In this document: positions 1 to 5,900 of the stretch, in pieces
How the letters are laid out: every line of letters begins with the position of its first letter
Position numbering within the stretch: the first letter of the stretch is position 1
Assembly (NCBI GenBank): GCA_003168295.1
Contig: PMST01000318.1
Location: 1 to 15,959 of the forward strand
Direction of reading: 5' to 3'
Source of the DNA: Actinomycetota bacterium
GTDB lineage: Bacteria; Actinomycetota; Actinomycetes; Streptosporangiales; Streptosporangiaceae
Length of the DNA: 15,959 nt
Program-made: the position numbers and the translations under genes
Notes under the pieces: model-generated
Database searches by the model: none
What the model was told of the DNA's origin: nothing
Seen by the model: the letters and a program-made list of their open reading frames with translations, nothing else

Positions 1-1780
1 TCACATCCCGCAACGTCAGCACCATGCCCCCCACCGTGCCTTCGTCGCGCAGGTCGCTGCACCTGACCTGGACTTGAACGCTCACATTATCCCGGCGGGT
101 GATCCGCATGTCTCCGTAGTACGACCGGCGGCCCGCGTGCTCCCGCATCGGCTCCAGCGCCCGCGCCAGGTCGTTTCGCTCCCCGTCCTGGACCAGGTTC
201 TGCAAGGCAACGCCCTCCACGATGATGTCGCCGAAGATGCTCGCGGCGGACGGGGTCGCGTACCGGACTATCCCGTCATCGCCGATGATCAAGATGGCGT
301 CCGAGGTGTCCTGCACCAGGGTCTGGAAGTAGGCCTCACTGCCCCGCCGGATGACTTCCTTGCTGAGGATGACCCGCTCGACCGCGAGAGCAGTCTGCTG
401 CGCCAGGATCTCCAGGGTCGCGGACAGATCGGCCAGGGTCCGCTGCCCACCGAACACTGCCAGCACCGCGATCATCGGGTCGCCGGATGGCCGGTCGTCG
501 AGCGTGACCGGGCACAGCAACATCCCGTCACAGCCGGGGAGCAGCACGCTCACACGTTCGCCGAGCCTGGCCGCGGGCAGGAAAAGGGGTTGCGATCCGG
601 TCAGCAGCGGCACGCACGTCTCGATCAGCCCGGCCAGCCGATCCAGCAGCGGCGAATCGCCGTCAGCGGCGGCCGCCTGGCGGCGCATGTCATCGTCCCG
701 CATCACGAGCAAGGCCTCCCGCGGCGAGCGCGGGTCGAAAAGGGCGACCGCCGCACGCTCGATGATGGTCATGACCTCGGTGACGCTGACCGCCGAGGCC
801 AGGGACGGGCCCGCCAGCCGGACCGTCCGCTCACGGCGCAGGACGCGGCGGTGCGAGGCCGCCATTTCCCACAGCCGCGAGAGCACCAGCAGGTACAGGA
901 CGGCGGAGAACACCGCGATCACGCCGTCGTCGGCAGCCCGGCCGGTGACCGACTGGATGAACAAGACGGCGGGAGCTATAAACGACGCGAGCATCAGTAC
1001 GGTCAGCCTGATGGGTGAGGTTACGGCCGGCCGCCGGGTAACCGTGCGGGTCAGCTCCGTCATACTCGGGTGCAGGGCCGCTGCTCCCCAGGCGCCGTAG
1101 AAGACCGCCCAGCCCAGATCGACAACCGACCCGCTGCGAAACGTCCCGTGGAGCTGTTCCAGGCCGAACGACACGTCGGAGGCCAGCAGGCCGACGGTAC
1201 CCAGGGTCAGCAACTGGACGGACCTGGACCGCACGGCCCCCGGTACGATCAGCCGGGCGATCATGGCCAGGACAAGCACATCGCCGAGCGGGTAGGCGAT
1301 CGCGACGCTTTTCTGCAGCCACGACAGCCCGGGGTTATGCACATACGGAAGGATCAGGTAGATCCAGGACAGCAGCGCCAGCCCGACGGTCAGGGTCAGC
1401 GCATCGATCAGGCTGCGCCGGTCCCGGTCCGGGGAGCGCGACCAGATAAAAATGAGCATCCCGGCGGCGTACAGCGGATACGTCGCCAGGTAGAAAGCGT
1501 CCGCGATGGACGGGAACGGAACCTTCGCCTTCAGGATCTCGGTCAGGACCAGGAAGCTTATCTGGCCGACGGCAAAGGTCAGGTTCGCGGCGGCCAGCAG
1601 CAGCCAGGGCGATTTACGGGCAGGCCGGTTGATGACTACGCCGGCCACGATGGCGAGACCTCCGCTCAGATCGAACAGGCCCCCCGTCTCAACCTGCAGG
1701 CCGGGGCGCCCGTAGTACGTCGCGGCGAGCAAGGTCAACCAGACGAAATAAACTGTCAGCACGTGCCGCCGTGACGTCAA
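1..1780 (-). CDS. Membrane sensor protein with GAF-like and PAS regions, probable cyclic-di-GMP enzyme (3' part missing)
   Basis: Read on the reverse strand, 593 codons are open from a TTG at 1780 to the left edge, where the frame continues. Residues about 7-290 hold several hydrophobic segments broken by short charged loops (for example WLLLAAANLTFAVG and LTVGLALLSWIYLIL). Residues about 335-470 look like a GAF-type domain, and from about 481 a PAS domain begins (SEAYFQTLVQDTSDAILI, with RYATPSAASIFG after it). This N-terminal architecture is common in actinobacterial proteins that end in GGDEF and EAL domains, so a diguanylate cyclase/phosphodiesterase is the likely output, but that part is not in the window. 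A histidine kinase or phosphatase output remains possible. The start is uncertain: TTG 1780 is the most 5' usual start codon after the in-frame TAG at 1841-1843, and GGGGGAG lies only 2 nt before it. GTG 1762 is an alternative. Confidence 0.8.
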   Translation of the reverse strand, partial: MTSRRHVLTVYFVWLTLLAATYYGRPGLQVETGGLFDLSGGLAIVAGVVINRPARKSPWLLLAAANLTFAVGQISFLVLTEILKAKVPFPSIADAFYLATYPLYAAGMLIFIWSRSPDRDRRSLIDALTLTVGLALLSWIYLILPYVHNPGLSWLQKSVAIAYPLGDVLVLAMIARLIVPGAVRSRSVQLLTLGTVGLLASDVSFGLEQLHGTFRSGSVVDLGWAVFYGAWGAAALHPSMTELTRTVTRRPAVTSPIRLTVLMLASFIAPAVLFIQSVTGRAADDGVIAVFSAVLYLLVLSRLWEMAASHRRVLRRERTVRLAGPSLASAVSVTEVMTIIERAAVALFDPRSPREALLVMRDDDMRRQAAAADGDSPLLDRLAGLIETCVPLLTGSQPLFLPAARLGERVSVLLPGCDGMLLCPVTLDDRPSGDPMIAVLAVFGGQRTLADLSATLEILAQQTALAVERVILSKEVIRRGSEAYFQTLVQDTSDAILIIGDDGIVRYATPSAASIFGDIIVEGVALQNLVQDGERNDLARALEPMREHAGRRSYYGDMRITRRDNVSVQVQVRCSDLRDEGTVGGMVLTLRDV

Positions 1781-2110
1781 AGCTCCCCCAAGCTCGTCGC
1801 TGGGCCGCTGCCCGCTATCGGTGGTAATGCACTGCTTCCGCTAATTCCCATCTTCCGGCGGGACCCCTTATACACCGTGCCAGATCCGGCAATTTAAACT
1901 GATAATTGCTAATCATATGATTTCTGACTTTAATTTGTTATGAATTCCACGATACTCTTTTTCCGACTCCGGGTCGATTAAAGTAAAGGTCATGGCCGAT
2001 TACAACGCTTATAGTTGGAACCGCACCGTAAACATGCCTTCGATATCAACCGGCGGGAGATCCAGCGCGCTTAGCGGGCGGGTCCGAGCTAAGGACCTGT
2101 CCGGCGCGTC
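1781..2110. other. AT-rich intergenic region upstream of the sensor gene
   Basis: About 330 bases separate the 5' end of the sensor gene from the 3' end of the zinc-finger gene. Bases about 1865-2035 are strikingly AT-rich for this genome and should contain the sensor promoter. On the minus strand TATAAG (1872-1867) and TTGCCG (1892-1887) resemble -10 and -35 boxes, but the 14-base spacer is too short to be convincing. A 12-base palindrome lies at 1911-1922 and a doubtful small ORF at 1992-2114. No RNA gene was recognised. Confidence 0.5.
1911..1922. promoter_or_regulatory. Perfect 12-bp palindrome AATCATATGATT, possible operator
   Basis: AATCATATGATT reads identically on both strands and sits in the AT-rich stretch about 130 bases upstream of the sensor gene start. 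It could bind a dimeric regulator, but AT-rich DNA produces such palindromes by chance fairly often, and no second copy was seen in the window. Confidence 0.25.
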
Positions 2111-2114
2111 CTAG
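1992..2114 (+). CDS. Possible small ORF, 40 residues, unknown function
   Basis: ATG 1992 opens a 40-codon frame (begins MADYNAYSWNRTVNMPS) that ends at TAG 2112-2114. AAAGG lies 2 bases before the start, which is close for a ribosome binding site. The second half shows G/C at most third positions; the first half does not. Its stop overlaps the stop of the opposite-strand zinc-finger gene in the self-complementary CTAG at 2111-2114. The product is polar and slightly basic, with no signal peptide, membrane segment or Cys. I recognise no family. It may be a chance frame at the edge of an AT-rich promoter region. Confidence 0.22.
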   Translation: MADYNAYSWNRTVNMPSISTGGRSSALSGRVRAKDLSGAS

Positions 2115-2740
2115 TTCCGGCTGAGGCTGCCGTCCGCGGCCAGCTGGAGGAAGGCCGCGGCCCGCTCGAAGGTCTCCCCCACGGTGTGACCGGCCAGCTG
2201 GGCCTGGTACGCGCAGTACCGGGTCATCTCCCACTCCTGCCCGCGCGCCGGGAGCGAGGCGAGTCCCGGCTCAAGCACCGGCCGCCAGGTCCAGGCCGCG
2301 ATAGGACCGCTGTTGCCCGCCAGCGGGTCGATGAAATCGGCGTGATCCTCGTAATAACCCATCCGGTTCCGGACGAACCGCAGGCCGCCGAAGGTTTCCT
2401 CGATCAGCTGGCGCTCCGTCGCGCCATGGCTGGCCAGGACATTGTGGTAAGCGTCCGGCTGATAGCGGACGAAGGCCGCGTCGACCATGGTGACCCACCA
2501 GACGGCCTCGCTGATCAGCGCGAAACCGTGCGGCTGATGCCATCCGCCGGCGCGGAGCAACCGGTCGGTCGTATCCCGCATCGCGGCGATGGACCAGTCC
2601 AAGGTGCCGGCCTCGGCGGGCAGGTCACTTGCGTTCTGGCGGTTCCACGCCACCCGGCAGCGAGCGGAGCAGAACCGGGCGTGCTCACGGCGCGGCGCGA
2701 ACACGGTGCCGCACTGCTCACAATCCCGGGTATCTGTCAT
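2111..2740 (-). CDS. Hypothetical protein with N-terminal four-Cys zinc finger
   Basis: The protein has 209 residues. The N-terminus carries a compact zinc-finger-like motif, C7-x2-C10 and C24-x3-C28 (CEQCGTVF, then ARFCSARCRVAWNR), which probably binds one zinc. The remaining 170 residues look globular and alpha-helical, rich in aromatic residues (WWVTMVDAAFVRY, MGYYEDHADF), with no membrane segment or known catalytic motif. Similar uncharacterised zinc-finger proteins are familiar from actinomycetes, but no function is known to me. Start: ATG 2740 precedes the finger directly. The frame stays open much further upstream, but that part overlaps the divergent methyltransferase and lacks domain content. 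TAACAT lies 8 bases before the ATG and could serve as a -10 box for a nearly leaderless mRNA; GGTGG is an alternative weak ribosome site. Confidence 0.8.
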   Translation of the reverse strand: MTDTRDCEQCGTVFAPRREHARFCSARCRVAWNRQNASDLPAEAGTLDWSIAAMRDTTDRLLRAGGWHQPHGFALISEAVWWVTMVDAAFVRYQPDAYHNVLASHGATERQLIEETFGGLRFVRNRMGYYEDHADFIDPLAGNSGPIAAWTWRPVLEPGLASLPARGQEWEMTRYCAYQAQLAGHTVGETFERAAAFLQLAADGSLSRN

Positions 2741-2750
2741 CACCACCCAT

Positions 2751-2762
2751 GTTACGCGTAAC
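2751..2762. promoter_or_regulatory. Perfect palindrome GTTACGCGTAAC between divergent genes, candidate operator
   Basis: A 12-base perfect palindrome sits 10 bases upstream of the zinc-finger gene start and overlaps its candidate -10 TAACAT (2754-2749). It lies in the 104-base divergent region shared with the methyltransferase gene, so a factor bound here could block the zinc-finger promoter. No matching site was found elsewhere in the window. Confidence 0.35.
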
Positions 2763-2844
2763 GGCACCGTTCTGCAGGCCGTGAGCAGCCGCCACGCCGG
2801 CCGACGTGGAGGCTGGCGTCGCGGCTGGAGGATATGGTCGGCGG

Positions 2845-3573
2845 GTGCCTGATGCGATCTTTGCCCACCCTCGCCTCGCACCCGTCTATGACGCATTTGA
2901 CGGCGGCCGCGATGACTTGGCTGCCTACCTGGACATCGCCTGCGAGCTTGGCGCGGACCGCGTGCTCGACGTCGGTTGCGGGACCGGATGCCTGGCGGTG
3001 CTGCTCGCCGGGAGCGGCCGCACTGTCGTGGGGGTTGACCCCGCCGAGGCATCGCTTGAGGTGGCCAAGGCCAAGGATGCAGCCGCGCGAGTCACCTGGG
3101 TCCATGGTGATGCCACGGCAGTGGCGGCGTTCGGCGCTGATCTTGCGGTGATGACGGGGAATGTGGCGCAGGTCTTTCTTACCGATGCCGACTGGGGACA
3201 GGTTCTGGCGGGCATCCACGCTGCCCTTCGTCCGGGCGGCTACCTCGTGTTCGAGACTCGGCGTCCCGATCGGCGGGCCTGGGAGGACTGGGCTGCTGAC
3301 ACTGGCCCGGTCACCCTTGATATCCCAGGCACCGGATGGGTAGAGCGGCGCAACGAGGTCACCGAGGTGAGCCTTCCGTTCGTCTCCTTCCGCAACACCT
3401 ACAGGTTCCTGGCTGACGGCACCGTGATCACGTCGGACTCGACCCTGGTGTTCCGGCACCGCGACGAGGTGGAATCAAGCCTGCTCGCTCACGGCTACCG
3501 AGTGCTGGATGTGCGAGATGCCCCTGATCGCCCAGGTCGCGAGTTCGTGTTCATCGCCGAGCGCACGACCTGA
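2845..3573 (+). CDS. Class I SAM-dependent methyltransferase
   Basis: The protein has 242 residues. Motif I for SAM binding is VLDVGCGTG (about 40-48), the acidic strand-2 motif is VVGVDPAEAS (about 61-70), and the post-core LRPGGYLVFE lies at about 128-137. The N-terminal PDAIFAHPRLAPVYDAFDG is characteristic of a widespread, mostly uncharacterised actinobacterial methyltransferase group. The substrate cannot be read from the sequence. The start was set at GTG 2845, just before this conserved block, with GGAGG 13 bases upstream; GTG 2806 in the same frame would add 13 residues. The gene is divergent from the zinc-finger gene and convergent with the first peptide gene, ending 29 bases from that gene's stop, so it is not in the peptide operon. 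A role in peptide modification is possible but unsupported. Confidence 0.88.
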   Translation: MPDAIFAHPRLAPVYDAFDGGRDDLAAYLDIACELGADRVLDVGCGTGCLAVLLAGSGRTVVGVDPAEASLEVAKAKDAAARVTWVHGDATAVAAFGADLAVMTGNVAQVFLTDADWGQVLAGIHAALRPGGYLVFETRRPDRRAWEDWAADTGPVTLDIPGTGWVERRNEVTEVSLPFVSFRNTYRFLADGTVITSDSTLVFRHRDEVESSLLAHGYRVLDVRDAPDRPGREFVFIAERTT

Positions 3574-3582
3574 ACCAATGGT

Positions 3583-3595
3583 GCTGGCCGCCAGC
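3583..3595. terminator. Short GC hairpin in the convergent gap, weak terminator candidate
   Basis: GCTGG-CCG-CCAGC forms a 5-bp stem with a 3-base loop in the 29-base gap between the convergent methyltransferase and peptide gene 1. No T tract follows on either strand, so termination activity is doubtful. Confidence 0.2.
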
Positions 3596-3602
3596 GGGAT
3601 CG

Positions 3603-3785
3603 CTACGGTGCCAGCATGGGGCCGCCGGGATTTTGTTGCCACGCTGGCAGTGGGGCGCCGATGTGCCTCGGCGGACCCCAACGGTACAGGGTTTCCCGGG
3701 CCGGGAGCAGCTCGGCGTGCTCGAGCTCAAGGTCCTGCATCGTGAGAGCAGGCACCGCGGGCGTGACAGCAGGTAGATCGGACAT
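3603..3785 (-). CDS. Candidate RiPP-like precursor peptide 1 (Trp/Pro/Gly-rich C-terminal half)
   Basis: This is a 60-residue peptide. The start is ATG 3785 with an excellent ribosome site (AAGGAGG, 6-base spacer); the longer open frame upstream lacks such a site. Residues 15-33 (TMQDLELEHAELLPARETL) match residues 8-26 of the second peptide at 17 of 19 positions. The C-terminal half diverges completely: it has two Trp, many Pro and Gly, no Cys, and ends GGPMLAP. A conserved acidic/hydrophobic leader joined to a variable core is the usual build of ribosomally made, post-translationally processed peptides, and the adjacent M50 peptidase fits that reading. The gene lies 100 bases downstream of the peptidase gene on the same strand. 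No known RiPP class signature was recognised, and the cleavage site is unknown. Confidence 0.72.
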   Translation of the reverse strand: MSDLPAVTPAVPALTMQDLELEHAELLPARETLYRWGPPRHIGAPLPAWQQNPGGPMLAP

Positions 3786-3828
3786 GAGAGCCCTCCTTCG
3801 CGGCGGCGGAAACCTCTGGCCGGACAAG

Positions 3829-3852
3829 GGCCCCGGATGACGGCACGGGGCC
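3829..3852 (-). promoter_or_regulatory. Hairpin between peptidase gene and peptide gene 1
   Basis: GGCCCCG and CGGGGCC pair perfectly (7 bp) around a 10-base loop in the 100-base gap between the M50 gene and peptide gene 1. There is no T tract. It may stabilise the 5' end of a processed mRNA for the downstream peptide or attenuate transcription. Confidence 0.35.
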
Positions 3853-3885
3853 TGATCAGATACCGGGCGGGTGATGCGGCCGGAC

Positions 3886-5304
3886 CTACCAGCCACGGAA
3901 CTGGCCTGCCGCGGTCCAGAAGGCGGCGAGCCCCGTGAGGACGGCCAGGCCGACCGCGGCAGTCAGGAGACGGCGGCCCGGACGGCCGGTGGACCAGCGC
4001 AGGCCCACGGCGGTGAGCCGCCGCGCCAGCCCGATCAGGAGGTAGGCCGACCCGGCCAGCGCCAGGATGATCAGTGCGGCGCCAAACGCGTCGACTCCGG
4101 CCTGCGCGTAGCGGTGGCCGGCGGCCGCGGCGGTCATGAGGTGCGCCTGCAGGCTGACGGAGCGCCACATCGCCCGGTTGACCGCGGGCAGGTGCAGGAA
4201 GAGATACCCCATGGTGAGCGTGAGCAGCGGGATGACGCATAGCACCCAGCCGGTCACCAGGATTCGGGCGCGGCGCCGCAGGCCGGTGACGCGCGGGTCC
4301 TGGCGGCCCCTGGGGAGCGCGCTGCGCAGGACGGGGACGACGCGGGCGAACAGGTCGGGCACGCCGACCAGGTCGCTGAGGATGAAGTAGCCGTCGAAAC
4401 GGACGAACGGGAGCAGCTGCTCCAGCATCTCCAGGTGCGTGACGGCGATGGCCACGAGCAGAACCTGGGCCGAGGTGGCCACGTAGAGGCCGGCCAGGGC
4501 CAGCATGAAGACCGCGTTGAAGTACACGCCGCCGAGGTCAGTGCGCAGCCGCCCGGCGCGGCTGAGCCGGTAGGAGTCGGTGACGTTGGTGAAGAACGAC
4601 GGCCAGACCAGGTAGATGCCGACGCCGATCACGCCGGGCCGCGCGCCGCCGTAGCGACAGCCGGCCGCGTGCCCGCACTCGTGAAACAGGGCGGAGACCA
4701 CGAACAGGCCGAGCACGATGAGCAGGTCCACCGGGTCGCGCAGGATCTGCTGCACCCCCGCCCCCAGCCCGTGGACGGCGAACAACCAGTAGTCCACGGA
4801 CGCGACGGCCGCGACCACGGCGATGATCACGGGCCACCGGAACAGCGGCCGCAGCAGCACCCCGGCGGCGTTCGCCGCCCGCTCCGGCAGCAGCGTGCCC
4901 CGCGCCCTGAGCGAGAGCAGCGGGCTGGCCTTCGGCGGGGCAGCCGGGGCGTCCCCGGCGGCGAGGATGCCCAGGGGCAGCAGCTTGGCGGTAATGAGAT
5001 AGCGGACCTGCTCGGCGCTCAGGGACCGGCCCAGGTCCTCGCTGACTAGGTCGGCGATGGCAGCCGGGCCGCGGGAGCCGTCGATCCGGCAGGCCACCTG
5101 GTACAGCAGCGCCGACATCTGGATGACCTGGCCGTCGGGCCGCCGCACCAGCGACGGCGGCTGGCTGTAGCCGGAATCCTTGTACTCGCCGAGCAGCTCG
5201 ACCCCGTCGGCCAGCCGGGGCACCTCAACGTGCCCGGGCGCACCCCCCGGGGGAAGGGCGGGTGCCGTGGGCCCGGTTGTCACATGCTCTGCCACTACGG
5301 TCAT
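3886..5304 (-). CDS. M50-family membrane zinc metallopeptidase with N-terminal PqqD/RRE-like domain
   Basis: The protein has 472 residues. Residues about 30-113 resemble a PqqD-like winged helix of the kind that binds RiPP leader peptides (LLGEYKDSGYSQPPSLVRR, then an ALLYQVACRIDG helix and a LSAEQVRYLITAKLLPLGIL tail). About 155-465 form a multi-pass membrane region. H208-E209-C210-G211-H212 is the HExxH zinc site, and D304 in FDGYFILSD is the likely third ligand of site-2-protease-like enzymes. Such proteins are usually called putative peptide zinc metalloproteases and probably cleave a peptide in or near the membrane. The start is ATG 5304 with AGGAG 8 bases upstream; ATG 5328 in the same frame lacks a better site. 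Flanked on the same strand by two peptides with one shared leader, it is the obvious candidate for processing or exporting both. The C-terminus ends AGQFRGW. Substrate and cleavage site are inferred only from context. Confidence 0.88.
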   Translation of the reverse strand: MTVVAEHVTTGPTAPALPPGGAPGHVEVPRLADGVELLGEYKDSGYSQPPSLVRRPDGQVIQMSALLYQVACRIDGSRGPAAIADLVSEDLGRSLSAEQVRYLITAKLLPLGILAAGDAPAAPPKASPLLSLRARGTLLPERAANAAGVLLRPLFRWPVIIAVVAAVASVDYWLFAVHGLGAGVQQILRDPVDLLIVLGLFVVSALFHECGHAAGCRYGGARPGVIGVGIYLVWPSFFTNVTDSYRLSRAGRLRTDLGGVYFNAVFMLALAGLYVATSAQVLLVAIAVTHLEMLEQLLPFVRFDGYFILSDLVGVPDLFARVVPVLRSALPRGRQDPRVTGLRRRARILVTGWVLCVIPLLTLTMGYLFLHLPAVNRAMWRSVSLQAHLMTAAAAGHRYAQAGVDAFGAALIILALAGSAYLLIGLARRLTAVGLRWSTGRPGRRLLTAAVGLAVLTGLAAFWTAAGQFRGW

Positions 5305-5385
5305 GGTGCCTTCTCCTCGCATGGTCACCGGGAAACGTCAGCAGCGGCTGGCCGCGCCCGGCCTGGCAGGGCCGATCACGCAGGC

Positions 5386-5423
5386 GGGAGGGCCGCCCGT
5401 TAGGGGGCCCGGGCGGCCCTCCC
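5386..5423 (-). terminator. Strong 14-bp hairpin between peptide gene 2 and peptidase gene, attenuator or mRNA stabiliser
   Basis: Arms GGGAGGGCCGCCCG (5386-5399) and CGGGCGGCCCTCCC (5410-5423) are perfect complements around a 10-base loop. CAGG (5381-5384) and CCTG (5426-5429) extend the stem past a small bulge. No T tract follows. It lies 112 bases after the peptide 2 stop and 81 before the peptidase start. Such a structure would let an abundant short peptide mRNA accumulate while only part of transcription reads into the peptidase gene. Confidence 0.55.
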
Positions 5424-5463
5424 TTCCTGCCGAGCATCCCCCTCTAGCTACATGCACGGCAGG

Positions 5464-5535
5464 TCAGAGGTGCGAGCCGGGGAACTGCCATCCGATGCTG
5501 TTGCCGCCGGCGGTCGCAGTAGGCAGGCAGGCGCC
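5464..5535 (-). other. In-frame open tail after the TAA of peptide 2
   Basis: After TAA (5538-5536) the same frame stays open for 23 codons to TGA at 5466-5464. The tail begins GACLP and ends WQFPGSHL. Peptide 1 has GAPLP followed by WQQNPGGPML in the same order near its end. The codons favour G or C at the third position. This may be the remnant of a longer common precursor, cut short by a nonsense mutation; readthrough or a sequencing error are alternatives. Confidence 0.35.
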
Positions 5536-5682
5536 TTACAGGCAGACGCTGATGCACACGCTAATGCTGAGGCATGGTGCGCACGGGGAGTAGCAGGGGC
5601 AGCAGAGCGTTTCCCGGCTGGGGAGCAGTTCGGCGGACTCGAGCTCGAGGTCCTGCATGGTGACGGCGGTGTCGGTGAACAT
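5536..5682 (-). CDS. Candidate RiPP-like precursor peptide 2 (Cys-rich C-terminal half)
   Basis: This is a 48-residue peptide, ATG 5682 to TAA, with AAGGAG five bases before the start. Residues 8-26 carry the block shared with peptide 1 (LELE-x-AELLP-x-RETL). Residues 27-48 have seven Cys (27, 28, 30, 34, 37, 43, 47), clustered as CCPCYSPCAPC followed by two ISVC units. The Cys could form thioethers, thiazoles, disulfides or a metal site; Ser and Tyr are also present. It is the first gene of the minus-strand unit, behind a predicted promoter and about 130 bases of leader. A frame upstream of ATG 5682 stays open but crosses the operator and promoter, so it was not used. Sequence similarity, ribosome sites and synteny support a real gene; the product class is unknown. 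Confidence 0.75.
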   Translation of the reverse strand: MFTDTAVTMQDLELESAELLPSRETLCCPCYSPCAPCLSISVCISVCL

Positions 5683-5709
5683 GATGACTCCTTCGGCGAG
5701 GACGATCGG

Positions 5710-5731
5710 CCCCGGGCCAGGCAGCCCGGGG
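5710..5731 (-). promoter_or_regulatory. Hairpin in the 5' leader of peptide gene 2
   Basis: CCCCGGGC (5710-5717) and GCCCGGGG (5724-5731) pair perfectly around a 6-base loop, 28 bases upstream of the peptide 2 start and inside its presumed untranslated leader. It could protect the message or modulate translation; no riboswitch family was recognised. Confidence 0.35.
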
Positions 5732-5808
5732 GGGTTTGCCCGCGTTCCGGCCGACTCAGGGAGTGGCGCCGCACCGCGGACTTGGTGTACGCTGTTTGTC
5801 GAACGTAC

Positions 5809-5828
5809 TGTACGGTCATCACCGTACA
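5809..5828. promoter_or_regulatory. Perfect 8-4-8 dyad TGTACGGT-CATC-ACCGTACA, probable operator
   Basis: The two 8-base arms are exact inverted repeats with a 4-base centre. The site lies between the divergent peptide 2 and XRE regulator genes and overlaps the predicted -10 of the peptide operon, so a bound dimer would be expected to repress it. The region from 5787 to 5826 holds four GTAC cores. A site with the same geometry, TGTTTGGC-CGCC-ACCGTACA, occurs at 6416-6435. The neighbouring XRE-type protein is the natural candidate ligand. Confidence 0.65.
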
Positions 5829-5850
5829 ACATGATTCCAGGATCAGTCAA
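5821..5850 (-). promoter_or_regulatory. Predicted promoter of the peptide/peptidase operon
   Basis: On the minus strand TTGACT (5850-5845) and TACGGT (5826-5821) are separated by 18 bases, a fair match to housekeeping-sigma promoters of actinomycetes. The -10 box is part of the right arm of the dyad at 5809-5828. The implied transcript starts near 5814 and has a leader of about 130 bases before ATG 5682. Confidence 0.45.
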
Positions 5851-5900
5851 GGCCCCGGGAATCGTGGTTTGAGCCCACCGGCCGAGACGGAGCTAAGTTG

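Noticed and set aside
74..1774. Several long open frames on the plus strand across 74-1774
   Set aside because: They lie antisense to the sensor gene, have Arg/Gly/Gln-rich low-complexity products typical of GC-rich shadow frames, and show no domains, whereas the minus strand reads as clear membrane, GAF-like and PAS sequence.
2845..3573. Methyltransferase as a tailoring enzyme of the peptide locus
   Set aside because: It is on the opposite strand, convergent with peptide gene 1, and belongs to a widespread group found in many contexts; proximity alone is not enough.
3603..3896. Longer, 97-residue version of peptide 1
   Set aside because: The upstream part overlaps the peptidase stop and the hairpin at 3829-3852, and AAGGAGG sits just before ATG 3785.
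3603..5682. Assignment of the peptide locus to a named RiPP class (lanthipeptide, daptide, lasso, thiopeptide)
   Set aside because: None of the class-defining enzymes is present in the window, and peptide 1 lacks Cys, so no class name can be supported.
5536..5850. Longer, 104-residue version of peptide 2
   Set aside because: The extra 56 residues would be translated from the predicted promoter, operator and leader hairpin. The good ribosome site is at ATG 5682, and the other peptide has the same short layout.
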